64,000 nt of DNA. Origin: Purpureocillium takamizusanense (Eukaryota; Ascomycota; Sordariomycetes; Hypocreales; Ophiocordycipitaceae). Positions 1 to 10,264 of the stretch are shown piece by piece. Each line of letters opens with the position of its first letter. The stretch's first letter is position 1. Under the pieces are notes generated by a model. That model saw only the letters and a list, made by a program, of their open reading frames with translations, was not told the origin of the DNA and did no database searches. The position numbers and the translations under genes are program-made. The stretch lies in the NCBI RefSeq assembly GCF_022605165.1, contig NC_063068.1:248001-312000 (forward strand). The letters run 5' to 3'.

Positions 1-1440
1 GAGGGGGGCGGCCGGGTTTGGGCGATGATGACGATATATACACTACGTACCATTGATGAAAGGGGATGCGGAAGCCGAGAGGCGGAAGCAGGGAGGAAGG
101 GGGGTCGATGCATCGATCGCCCCAAGTCTCTCCAGAAGGCGGGTGCGGCATTCGCTGCCGAGCCCCCCCGCGCCAACGTCGATGCACGGTGCCCGCTGCA
201 GGGCAAGGCGCGGATGCTCCCCGGGATGCGTTTCATGGGCATGCGAGCGCATGGATTGGCAGGGCTACGCCTTCAAGGCCTTGTCGGGGGTGGTGTGGTG
301 CGGTGGCATGTTGCTTCGCTCGAAGAAATAGAGGACAGGGAAAGGCTTGCAAGGCGGAGGAGAGACGATGGGGAAAACGTGATCAAATTGGACGGGGCAA
401 GAGGCAGGAGGAGGGGCAGCAGCAGTCGTAGCGGCGGCGGCGGCGGGGCGGCGGGGTGGGGGGCCACACGGATCCTGCACGGACCGTCCGTCCTGCATCG
501 CCGGATCCATTGACAGCAGTACTACGTACCTATCCCGGAGGTAAATGCCAGCCTACTGTATATCTAAGGTGGTTCAACGAAAGGTAAGAGGTATGTTACT
601 GTACTTTAGGTGGAGGTTCTTCAAGCCCCGAAGACTGCCAAGCACCCAGCATCCGAGTTGGTGCTGAAGGGTGGGTAAAATCGCATGTTGAAGTTTGGTA
701 CTTGGGACCGGCGTCGCACTGTCCGTTGTTAGTAGATCCCGAGGGGGGGGGGGGGCCTCCACTACCAGGTACCTATGTAGCCCTGAAAGCTCTGTTCACC
801 AGCCTGTCGCGTCGGGGCCCCGCTCTGGGCTTAATGTCCAGCATTAGAGACTTGGAGAATGCAACTCACGAAAGAGAAGTGTGCTGAAGAAGATCTCGGC
901 GTCGATCGCAGACGCAAGTCGCGCAGGGCAAAGCAACGCAAAGCAGGCAACGTACCGTACGTTTTTCTTCTTCTGGAACTTTCTTTGCGTGAAATTCGAC
1001 GGCCCAACAGCGCGCGCGCGCCATGAGCCCCACGACCGGATGTCAGCCAGGCTCTGCGCGCGCTCCATCCGTTGCTGGCTGCATTGACGGACGGATGGAT
1101 GGATCCATCATCAACTAATAACTGCAAGTCGCGCAACCACAACGGGATCTTGTGTGGCGTGGCGCGACGCCCAGCTAGGTAGCGTCGCCGGGCGCCGTTG
1201 CGCAGAGGCAACACGCAACGGCACAGCAGCACAGCATGCCCGGCATGGTACGAGTCACATTTTTGTCGCATATACATAAAGCAGGAACAGGAACACGGAA
1301 CGCGGAGCAACACAATCACGCGAGCAGGGGTCGCGGTCTCGGTGGCCCGACGTTGATAAGCGCGGGCAATGAGAGACCTACTAGGCACTGGGCAGCTACG
1401 AATACTCGGCTGCCCGTCATTGTGATCTTGCCCTTAATAC

Positions 1441-1479
1441 TACTAAGGTACTTTGGGTAGTAGTACCCTACTAAGGTAC
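1441..1479. repeat. Short direct repeats with embedded hairpin
   Basis: The 11-mer TACTAAGGTAC occurs at 1441-1451 and again at 1469-1479. Between them GGGTA and TACCC can pair around a GTAG loop. It is a local low-complexity GTAC-rich patch; no function is evident. Confidence 0.6.
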
Positions 1480-2559
1480 AGGTACTAGCAAAGAGGAGGC
1501 GCTGATAGAGTGCCGCAGTGCACCAGCCCTAGCATCAGACGCTGCGTGGGCGTCTGTGGCGCCCAGCTCGTTGGCCCCCACTTCAATGCCCTGCGCCGCT
1601 GGTACCTACCTACCTATGACCCCATTGAAGCCCCCCATAAACCTCCCCGCCAATGCGCCCGCCGCCCGCCTGGGACGGACGCCAATTGGCGGCAGCGGGG
1701 CGGGCATCATCCCAGCGGCGTGGGCTGCTGGACCAGAAAGCGATGAGAGCCCCACTCGACTCTGTCCAAGATTTTCCTGGCGCACAACGACAGTTGGGAG
1801 GGAGGTGGCCTCTGCGCCGCCTGCTGGTGTTCGCGCTCTCCCAGGGGAAGCGGCTCGCAGGGACCGCATGAGGAGAGGCGAGGCGAAGCGAAGCGAGGCC
1901 GGGTCTGGTGTCATCTAGGTGCTTGAGCGCGCACGCGAAAGTCATTGACAACTTGGAAGGCAGTGCCAGAACTGGAAGTCATGCCGAACCTGGAAGAAGC
2001 TACTAATAACCCACGCAGAGTGCCGGGTAACGTACCTTGACCACTGCTAGTAAATGCCCTGGGCGACAGTGGAAGAGCCGGTTCTTGTTGGGCGGGCAGC
2101 ATCCATCCATGCAGACAGGTTGCCCGAGGCGAGCGAGCAAGCACCCAAACCCCCAGCTGCATTCGCCTGCAGTGCTGATATTGCCCAGCTGTGCTTCAAT
2201 GGTACGGTACCTACATACTCCGTACGTACCTACAAGTTCAGCCCCGGGGGGCGGCAACTGCATGCTCCATGTGCGGGCATCCACCTATCCACACACCCAC
2301 GCCCACCCTCATCAGACACAGAAACGCACCGTCCACCACCACCACCCCCAACCACAACCACCAGGATTGGACCCCTGCCGCCCTGCTTCGGCTGCGCTGA
2401 TGGACTGTGCGGCTGCTAAAAGGAACGGATGGGACCAACCTGGATAAGGTGGTGGTGCAGTGACGGGCCCTGTCACTGTGACTGAGGAGGACCAGCAAGT
2501 AATAAGGTAAGGTACCGTACTGTCCGTAGTACCTAGGGGGCAGCAGCAGCGCACCGCAT

Positions 2560-2860
2560 TATCAGTTGTACACTCACCCGTCACCACCAGGCCATTCACT
2601 CCCCCTCCTTCACCCTTTTCCCTGCCGTCTCTCCTCCTCCCTGCTGCCGCTCCATCTGCCTCCATTTTTTGCCCATCACCCGCCCACTCGCCGCCCGTTT
2701 GTGGTGGCTTTCGAGCATCGTCACCAGCGCCGCCGGGTCCATCGCCCTTTTCCCTCCTCCCCGCTCGCTCGCTCTCCCGCACTCGCCCGTTCACTCCCTC
2801 TCCCTCTCCCTCTCCCTCGCCAGCGACCGAACTCCCCTTCCGACCACCGACAGAGACAAG
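2560..2860 (+). promoter_or_regulatory. Pyrimidine-rich promoter tract of BEM1
   Basis: The plus strand is dominated by C and T, including a CTCTCC-type repeat around 2794-2818. Polypyrimidine tracts on the coding strand are typical of core promoters of constitutively expressed filamentous-fungal genes that lack a TATA box. It lies 400 to 700 bases upstream of the proposed BEM1 start. Assignment is by position and composition only. Confidence 0.4.
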
Positions 2861-3261
2861 ACGAGTCCAGGCCCTCGACGACCGACTGGCAACCGGCAAA
2901 TCGATCGAGCACCCCCTCCCTGCGATTGCCCCGCCCCAGGGCTGACGGCACCGCCCCGAGGCATTTGTCGCAGGACAGGCAGGACGCTTGGTATTCAGTC
3001 AGCTTTGTGTGTTTGTGGCGTAGCCAGGCTCTCTCCCGCCTACAGCTACGGTACAGCTGCACCGCGAAGATCAAAGGCGGATTTGCGAGTGTTGCGCGTC
3101 GACGCTCTTCTCATCGCCTGCGACCGAGACGCCGACAAACGACGCACACACAAGGCCTGCGTCGTCCGCCGCCCACAACGTTTCTTTGACGACGCCTCCG
3201 TGTCGACACTGCCGCCACCCGCTCCTCTGCAACTGCACTACGCTGGAGGCTGTCGCACAAG

Positions 3262-5580
3262 ATGAAGGTTCGTTAGTTCTTTTGTTCGCATTCGGGTCGA
3301 CTACAACCCCTATTGTCATCCCTCTCCCTTTCCTGCTCGACGCAGCACGGCGCTTCGGCATGTCTTTTTTGTCCAACCTGTCGACGTCTCCTAGTACGAA
3401 ATGAATCGTGCGCGCACGAGCACGGATGCGCTTGCGCTTCCTGCCGCGGCCGCCCCGGGTCCTTCTTGCATCATCACGACCCCCCTCCCCGCACTGTTTC
3501 CCCAACGTACGACGTTTCGCCGGGCAACGTTCGAACCGCATGCCTGCATGGTCGTTTCATCCAAGCTAACCGCCATGGATTTGGTCAAGGCACTACGTCG
3601 TTCTATGAAGAGCGAGAAACACAAGCCCAACAGCGCCTCCATTGGCTCCAAGTCAGCGCTCGCCATCGTCCCGCCCAAAAAGGTTGGTCTTTACTGCCTC
3701 GGCGCAGCCCTCCCGAGCGCTATCGCTCGCATGGCGTCCTCGCTCATCTATCGACGATTCGTTGCCGACGAGTGGCAAAAAAACGAGCCGGTGCTGATCT
3801 CGTTGCATAGGTTATCCGGGCCAACGATGATTACCAACCCGATGAAGCCCTCGCTCAAAGCTTTGCCAAGGCTGGCGTTCAAATCCTCAGCTTCTCCAAA
3901 GGAGACTTCTTCCACGTCATCGGACGCGAGGACGACGCCAACTGGTATGAGGCCTGTAACCCGGCGCTGCCCGATGCCCGTGGCCTCGTCCCGGTAGGCT
4001 ATTTCCAGGTGCTCGGCCGCACCGAGCGCGACAGCGCGCAGTCCGACAGCAAGAGCCAGGACCACGACTCGGGCTATGGCGAGGCTGCTGTCCACTCCAC
4101 CGGCGTTAACCGAGCCTCCAAACCTACCAAATCAGGTGGCATCGTCAGCGCCAAGGTCAAATACTACTTTGAAGCCGCCAAAGGACGCCCCGATGAGTTG
4201 ACAGCCAACGAAGACGAGGACCTCATCATCATTGCCCAATCAAACAAGGAATGGGTTGTCGCCAAGCCCATCCGCAGGCTGGGCGGACCAGGCTTGATCC
4301 CCATCGGCTTCATCGATATTTTTGATGACGACTCGTATCGCACGAACCCGCCGACCCCGGTGGCGGATCCCCTCGAAGCCCTCAGAAAGGCCAACGTCCC
4401 GACAGTCGAGGAGTGGAAGAGGATGGCAGCACAGTACAAGAACAGCAGCATCACCCTCGGAAAGTTTGATGGATCTAGAGGTCCGCAAAATCAGCCGCAG
4501 CCGCAGCAGCCACAGCACCAGCAACAGGCGGGGCTTGAACAGAACATGACGCGCATGAGCTTGCAGCAGCAACAACAACAGGTTAACCACAACGGGTCTC
4601 AGGTAGGCTTTCTCACTGCGGGTCGTAAATGCCGGCCGCAAACTAACGGCGCAAACAGGCCATGTACGCCAACGCCGGCGGGCAACAGCCGGTACAAGAC
4701 AACTCGGAAGAATCCGCTGCCCACCTCTACGCCCCGGTGTGGGCTCGAATACCCCGATACTGCTATGCCGAGGAGAAGTACTGGTTCGTCATCGAGGCGG
4801 AACTGGAGGATGGACGCTCCTGGGAGCTGTCGCGCTACTATCAGGACTTTTATGATTTCCAAATCGCCCTGCTCGCCGAGTTCCCCGCCGAGGCTGGCAA
4901 TACGGGCACGCAGAAGCGGTCTCTCCCGTACATGCCCGGCCCCGTCAGCTACGTTACCGATGCCATTACCGAAGGCCGCCTTTACAACCTCGATGCGTAC
5001 GTCAAGAATTTGCTGAACCAACCTCCGCACATATCGCGCTGCAAGTTGGTCAAGTTCTTCTTCGCCCCCCGCGAAGGCGACTACGAGATCGACAACAACG
5101 CGAATGGCGAGGAGGAATACCGCCTGTCACAAGGCTCGCATCAGTCCTCCGACTCGCCGGCGAACGATGCCTCTAGACAAGGGTCACGCAATAACCTGAA
5201 TGGCTACAATTACGGAGGTCTGTCTGCGACACCGCGGCAGGGCACCTCGCAGCAAGGTAGGACTCGAACCGCTGCGTATTGTTTCAGTGACCACCTACTA
5301 ACGGTTTGCAGCCGATGGCACGCAGAAGCAAGCCGCACCGATGAAGATCAAAGTACGGTTCAAGGACGACGTGTTCGCAATGAGGGTGTCGACAGACATC
5401 CAGTTTCAGGAGCTGGCCGAAAGGATCCGAGACCGCGTCAAGGCCACTGCGGGTGAGCAGGTCCAGCTCTCTTTCCAAGACGAACCCTCGGGCAGGCGAC
5501 AAAACCTGGCGAACAACGGCGACCTCGACTACGCGCTGCAGCGCAACGAGAAGCTGACGCTTTTTGTCGAGGTTTCCTGA
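3262..5580 (+). CDS. BEM1: Bem1/Scd2-type polarity scaffold (SH3-SH3-PX-PB1)
   Basis: This encodes the scaffold that links active Cdc42, its exchange factor Cdc24 and PAK kinases at sites of polarised growth. My five-exon model is 3262-3267, 3590-3682, 3811-4602, 4659-5256 and 5312-5580, giving 585 aa. Domains in order are SH3-1 (about residues 34-101), SH3-2 (about 143-203), a Q-rich linker, PX (about 318-430) and a C-terminal PB1 (about 507-585) that would bind the Cdc24 PB1. The first exon would encode only Met-Lys. It is supported by donor GTTCGT, branch GCTAAC at 3565-3570 and acceptor CAAG at 3586-3589, restoring MK-ALRRS. An alternative is an unspliced start at ATG 3575 (MDLVKALRRS) in a good Kozak context. 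Domain order and length match the family; only the N-terminus is uncertain. Confidence 0.93.
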
Positions 5581-6265
5581 AGAGGGAAACCACGGCTCGA
5601 GCGACCTCGCATACCCCCAAGGCGTCGGTGACAGGCTGCCACCGACCCTTCTTATCTTCATACCTCGCAGGTCTGGCGGTCGACCTTCGACCGCCAAAGC
5701 CATTTACTTTTTTTTTTTTTGCCCCCTTGTACATGTTTGATTTGGCGGGAACCTTACGGCCCCCCCTTCACCTAACTTACAGAGGATGGCCCGGGCCGAG
5801 GAATGGCGTTATGGAAGCTGGGTCACGTATGGATTTTCGCCCCGCAGTCACGAGGCATGTTGAGGCTTGATACCTTGTTACGAAGACGCGTGTGAAGTGG
5901 AGAGGGATTGGGCGGCGGCAGCACATTGCTTCAAGCATGAATGATGAATGGGGAAAGACGCCTGGCGGAGAGTGAGGCGACGTGAGACGGGCGGGTGGGC
6001 TGGAAGACGCGGTTCAGCACTGCGAAACTGATGCAAAAGATACATGTCTGAGCAAATAAGCAGATGGCTGGTGATGCGGCAGCGTGACCGTCCTGTCTTG
6101 TCTAACCCGTTCGTCTATATGATATCCAATGTACTTCATGACTGCGTCTCGTGGCTGATGCTTTCCAACCTAGGTGATCATGTATACTGTACAAGAAGAG
6201 ACAATTAAATGCGCTGGGACGCCCAACATGCAAGTATCAAGATGCAATATGAGGCGGCCCCCCCC
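5581..6265. other. Tail-to-tail intergenic region
   Basis: This separates the 3' ends of BEM1 and the minus-strand membrane-protein gene. It has a T-run at about 5707-5720, compatible with 3' processing of the BEM1 transcript. No gene is seen. Confidence 0.6.
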
Positions 6266-7361
6266 TCACTCGAGGCGCTCCATGAAGCCGCGCCGGACCT
6301 TTGTGTTGACGACGCCGCCGACGCCGAAGGCGGGAACGATGCGACAAACCCTGGCCGCGGCACTGACGAGCCAATTGGCTCGAACGGCGGCCCAGCGGTC
6401 GCGCCACGACGGGGGAGGAAGGTGGCCGGCGGTGCCGCCGGAGGGACGGTTATATAAGTCGAGGCCGAGGAGGTGCAACGGCGTGGAGACGAGCTGGACG
6501 GCCGCGGGGGCGAGGAATTGCGCGGCGGTCAAGCCGGAGACGTGGCGGCGCAGGTCGCTCGAGAGGCGGTGGTCGATGTGCGGGGCGAGCAGCGGGGGGA
6601 GGTTGAAGGAGGCGAAGATGGTGATGCAGTCGCGGAGGGTGAAGAGGGCGTAGCAAGGGAGCGGAACGGGTCGTGCGGCGGAAGCAGCAGCAGAGGAGGA
6701 GACGACGGCGCCGAAGAGGCGAACGAACTGGCGGTCCTTGTAGACGCATAGGCCGACGTTGGCGACGGACGAGGCGGCGAACTTGGCGGGGCCGGCGGAC
6801 ACGGCGGAGGCAGGGCGGCCGCGGGCGGCGGAGGTGAAGGTGTCGAGGGCGTTGGCGGTGAGGTAGGTTCCCGCGTAGAGTAGGAGGACGAGGGAGGTCG
6901 GACGGGAGAAGAGGACGGAGCGAGGGCGGGTGAGGAGGGCGGCGAAGGAGGCGCGGAGGGAGGCGGAGAGGGAAGGGGCGCGGCCCGAGGCGTTTTCCAT
7001 GATGGAGCTATATATGAACCAGAAGAGACGGTCAGTCTAGGGGCTTGAGCAACAGAGAGGAGCTGTATGTCTAGTAGGCATGTATGACGAGGTATAGAGA
7101 GGCTACTGACCGGTCGATGATGGAGATGACGGGGGCGATGAGGGCGCCGGCGGTGAGGGCGCTGGCCAGGTCGGCGGCGAGACGGGCGGGCAGGTTTTTG
7201 GTGTTCCAATGCTTCTGCTGCAGCTGCTGTTTCGACGAGGGTGACGATGGTGGCCCGGGCGACGACGAGGCCGCGCTTCTGCTGCTCGCCATTACAGGGA
7301 CCGTAGGCGGCTGCGCCGGAGCGGCGCCCCCAAGACCATCTTCATGGGTCGACGTCTTCAT
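6266..7361 (-). CDS. Conserved fungal membrane protein, function unknown
   Basis: Two exons on the minus strand (7361-7111 and 7007-6266) give 330 aa. The intron 7110-7008 starts GTCAGT and ends ATATAG, joining ...ISIIDR to SIMENASGR, which restores a continuous helix. The N-terminal 45 residues are Ser/Pro-rich and hydrophilic. After that come several moderately hydrophobic segments with small-residue and proline breaks, for example near TSLVLLLYAGTYLTANALDT and AQFLAPAAVQLVSTPLHLL. The GALIAPVISIIDR-SIMENASGR junction and the FTLRDCITIFASFNLPP stretch look like a family I have met in other ascomycetes as an unnamed, possibly mitochondrial, membrane protein. I cannot attach a function. The coding strand is very GC-rich, which produces long shadow frames on the other strand. 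Confidence 0.75.
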
Positions 7362-7986
7362 TTCATGGGAGGGTTGCGGATCTGATAATGCCGCGCGCGC
7401 GCGCGCGGACAGAGAGTGATTTAAAAGTTAGAAGCGAGTGGGGGTGAGCTTCTGCCGCACACGCAGCGGCAGGGCCTGGCGGGCGGGTTGAGGTTTAAAA
7501 CGAGCCCCTCTGGCGAGTACAGTACACACGTACGACGTATTTTGTACGAGGAGGGGCAGCGGTCTGGTCCGGCGGCGGAGAAGCGCGGCTAGAGCAGGCA
7601 GAGACGCTGGAGCTGCGGCGGACAGGACGACGACGACGATGATGATGACGATGATGAGGATGACGCTTTGGGCGATCCGCAGGAGAACGGCTGATGACGG
7701 CGCATTGCTTGCTGAGTATTTATTTCTTCGTCGCACACTGCGGGCGCGAGCGCGCAGGCAGGCAGGGTTAAGGCAGGGCCGGGGTTGAGTTTTAGAGAGG
7801 TTGCAACGGGGGCTGCAGCGCTTGTGTTGCAACGGCTGTAACAACGAAAAGCAGACGAATTGACCGCGTGACGAAGGACGCGTCTGCGGTGTAATGTGAA
7901 TGCTGCTGTTGTTGCGAATGGGTAGGCGACGGTGTCGTGATGTAGTACTAGTTACTAACGTTGGGTATCTGGACCGCGCGCCCCAG

Positions 7987-8008
7987 GATGATGATGATGA
8001 TGATGATG
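7987..8008. repeat. (GAT)n microsatellite
   Basis: Uninterrupted GAT triplets in non-coding DNA. A related GAC/GAT-rich tract lies at about 7630-7663. Confidence 0.85.
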
Positions 8009-8144
8009 GCTCCTCCGTCAGACGGGCAAGGTAGTACGAAGTAGAGATGGCCGGAAGGTCGGCCGGACGCCCCGAGATCGGAGATGAAGATTGGGCGGCG
8101 GGCGGGTGGGCGGGAGCGAGGGCGGCTACGCCTAGCCTAGGTGA

Positions 8145-8178
8145 GACAGACAGACAGACAGACAGACAGGCAGGCAGG
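8145..8178. repeat. (GACA)n/(GGCA)n tetranucleotide repeat
   Basis: About six GACA units pass into GGCA units. It is non-coding and probably length-variable between isolates. Confidence 0.85.
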
Positions 8179-9079
8179 AACGGGGGGCGGCTTCTAGTGG
8201 AGACGGGCGGACAGGACGGCGGCAGTCGTAGGTGTGTCGTGTCGCCCTGCTTTCCCGCCAGCAGGTATACTGTACTTCGTACTTCGTACTGTTGCTTACT
8301 CGCATCTCGACCATACCGTACTTCCCCCTTACCGCCAGGACCTCAAGTGGGATGTTCTGGAAAGGGGAGGGGGACAGTGAGAAGCCAGGCACTGGCAATT
8401 GATAAATGTACGATTATGTACCTCATCAGACTGGTGTGCTGGTGGCTTGTCATTAGGGTACGTGCTGAGTGAGGGACTGATTCCATAGATCGTGCTAAGA
8501 CCAACAGGCTACATGTGGCATGTCTTTGACGCTGACGAGTCCTTAATTACGTACATAGTAGTTATAGAATAGCCGCCACCGGTTTCAATTTCGCGTCGGA
8601 TGGCATGCCGTTGGGGTTCTAGTATCATTGAATAATACACTGAGACCTTTTTGCTCCAAGCACGTGTGACTATAAACGGAGAGCAGAGCACAATCGCGAC
8701 GTGCATCGACGGTGCTTGGACTCGTTTCAATGTGCGGCCATTCCGGGTTGTCGCGGCGGCGCAGCTTTGCTAATGAGCGCTACTACTACCTGCTATGCTC
8801 AGAGCACGGGCTGCCTGTCGGTCTGACCAACGATTAAGTTATTAACTACCGCAGCGCCCCGGCGATATGCCTGTACTGCATCTTCGCCCAGGCACAGCCG
8901 GCAACCCCTGACTCCAGTCCCTGAGTTAGCAGCGAGGGGGCGACAGTTGAGAATGTCAAAGCCGTGAGCGAGTAATCACACCGAGGCAAAAGGTATTTGC
9001 TCTGATTGTAATACACCTACGTCACTAAAGCATGGGCTGTGGCGATGCAAGTCTGTGCAGTTTTGCGACCTCAAAAGCA

Positions 9080-9086
9080 TATATAA
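9080..9086 (+). promoter_or_regulatory. TATA box of the small secreted protein gene
   Basis: TATATAA lies 135 bases upstream of the ATG at 9221. A TATA element fits an inducible small secreted protein gene. Confidence 0.5.
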
Positions 9087-9220
9087 TGGCGTGTTGTAAC
9101 CTAGTAGGGTTGTTCTGAGTCTTTTCGTCTGCAACTTTGTACGAAGTATTTGTTTGTTCATATACCCTGAAGTCGCTCGTCTCTTTGTTTTGCGCGTCAA
9201 TTGAGTCGGTAGCAGCAACA

Positions 9221-9664
9221 ATGAAGTACGGTTCCATCGTCGCGGTGCTCTCCCTGTGCAGCTTTGCAGCCGCTGATGAGGCTCGCCACCCAGGGGTAAG
9301 TCGACAGCGGCGCCACAGCCCACAGGGGGCATGAGAGATGATGTAGTAACGAAGGGGACGCTGACAATGACATACAGTACTGCGATCTCAGTACAGCCAC
9401 GTGCTGGCACCCGCAAACTCCGTTGACTGCCGAGGAGGTGGCTCGCTACGCTGACCGCGCGTGCCACAGCCTCCATCCCGTAGGTGCACCAGACGACGTT
9501 GCCTCCAATCACCATCACCACCACCACCACTGATGCCGTTGCGAGTGCTAACACGTGGTCTTCAGTGCCCCTGTGGTGGCGGCGGCTGCTACAAAAAATC
9601 GGCAGACTGGGAAAACCAGGAACCAATTATCGTTTGCACTGACGACGCGAACCCGATGGGCTGA
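9221..9664 (+). CDS. Small secreted cysteine-rich protein (effector-like)
   Basis: Three short exons (9221-9295, 9378-9479, 9566-9664) give 91 aa. Residues 1-18 (MKYGSIVAVLSLCSFAAA) form a signal peptide. The mature part has seven cysteines: three in exon 2 (YCDLS, ATCWH, RACHS) and four in exon 3 (CPCGGGGCYK and IVCTD). All junctions are phase 0; intron 1 has GTAAGT...CTGAC...CATACAG and intron 2 has GTAGGT...GCTAAC...TTCAG. Small size, secretion signal and high cysteine content are typical of fungal apoplastic or insect/nematode-interaction effectors, but no named family is recognised. If intron 2 is retained, the frame runs into seven histidine codons and then a stop. The odd number of mature cysteines means at least one would be unpaired or used for dimerisation. 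Confidence 0.78.
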
Positions 9665-10264
9665 CATTGGTTGAGAAGACATTTGATGGAAGCGGGAATG
9701 TGAAGGGGTCCTGTCCTATCATCCAAGAGCAACATGAATTGAGAGGGTTTGACGTGGCGTCTTTTCTTCTTCATTTTTTTCTTTGAGTTGGTGCTCGGAC
9801 CGCTGCTTTGTATTACATGGCACTCATTAGGCGCTAAGTTGGCAATGCTAGTAGAGGAGTGTTATACGAATACCTACGAAGTATGTAGCGATATATCTGC
9901 CTGGCGCAGAAATTGCATTGGATCTTTATTTTGCGATATTCAATAGTTACTTGAGGAACCGAACTTGGTAACTACCTACCTAATGCGGGGTTCATGGCGG
10001 CCGCGACGGGTCACCTACCCGATCTGGAGGGCGCCCTAGTTGATGCCTTAACCACCAAGGCCGATGCCTCGTCAGCTCTTGCGTGGGCATTCTGCTCCGT
10101 CGTAAATTAAACACACGGGCCATTTTCGAGGCTCTGCCGCTTCATAAGATCTATGGTCGTCACCTAAGGTATTCCGACCTTTACACAAAAGGAAATAATC
10201 TGGCCCTCTCATTCAGCTACTTTACAACCTGCACCAGAGTGCACCCCCGGTTACCAGCATCATC
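9665..10264. other. Intergenic region
   Basis: 3' end of the secreted-protein gene and promoter of the S9 peptidase gene. No further gene is seen. Confidence 0.6.

Larger units (their letters stand above)
1..3261. other. Long GC-rich intergenic / 5' region upstream of BEM1, no gene supported
   Basis: Several overlapping open frames occur on both strands, but they lack codon structure, have no recognisable domain and overlap one another in GC-rich sequence, so I treat them as chance frames. The region is rich in GTAC-centred motifs (GGTACC, GTACCTACC) and homopolymer runs such as the poly-G near 745-758. The last 700 bases become strongly pyrimidine-rich before the BEM1 start. Confidence 0.6.
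7362..9220. other. Divergent intergenic region with simple repeats
   Basis: This 1.86-kb gap lies between two divergently transcribed genes. It contains GAT/GAC-type and GACA-type microsatellites but no supported gene. A hydrophobic minus-strand frame at 7428-7844 is explained by the repeated GAT triplets. Confidence 0.6.

Noticed and set aside
2312..2899. 195-codon minus-strand open frame
   Set aside because: It is the complement of the pyrimidine-rich BEM1 promoter tract; its Gly/Glu/Arg repeats follow from the CT repeats.
7428..7844. Minus-strand frame with a hydrophobic Ile/Val run suggesting a membrane protein
   Set aside because: The hydrophobic run is produced by GAT/GAC microsatellite sequence; no codon structure elsewhere.
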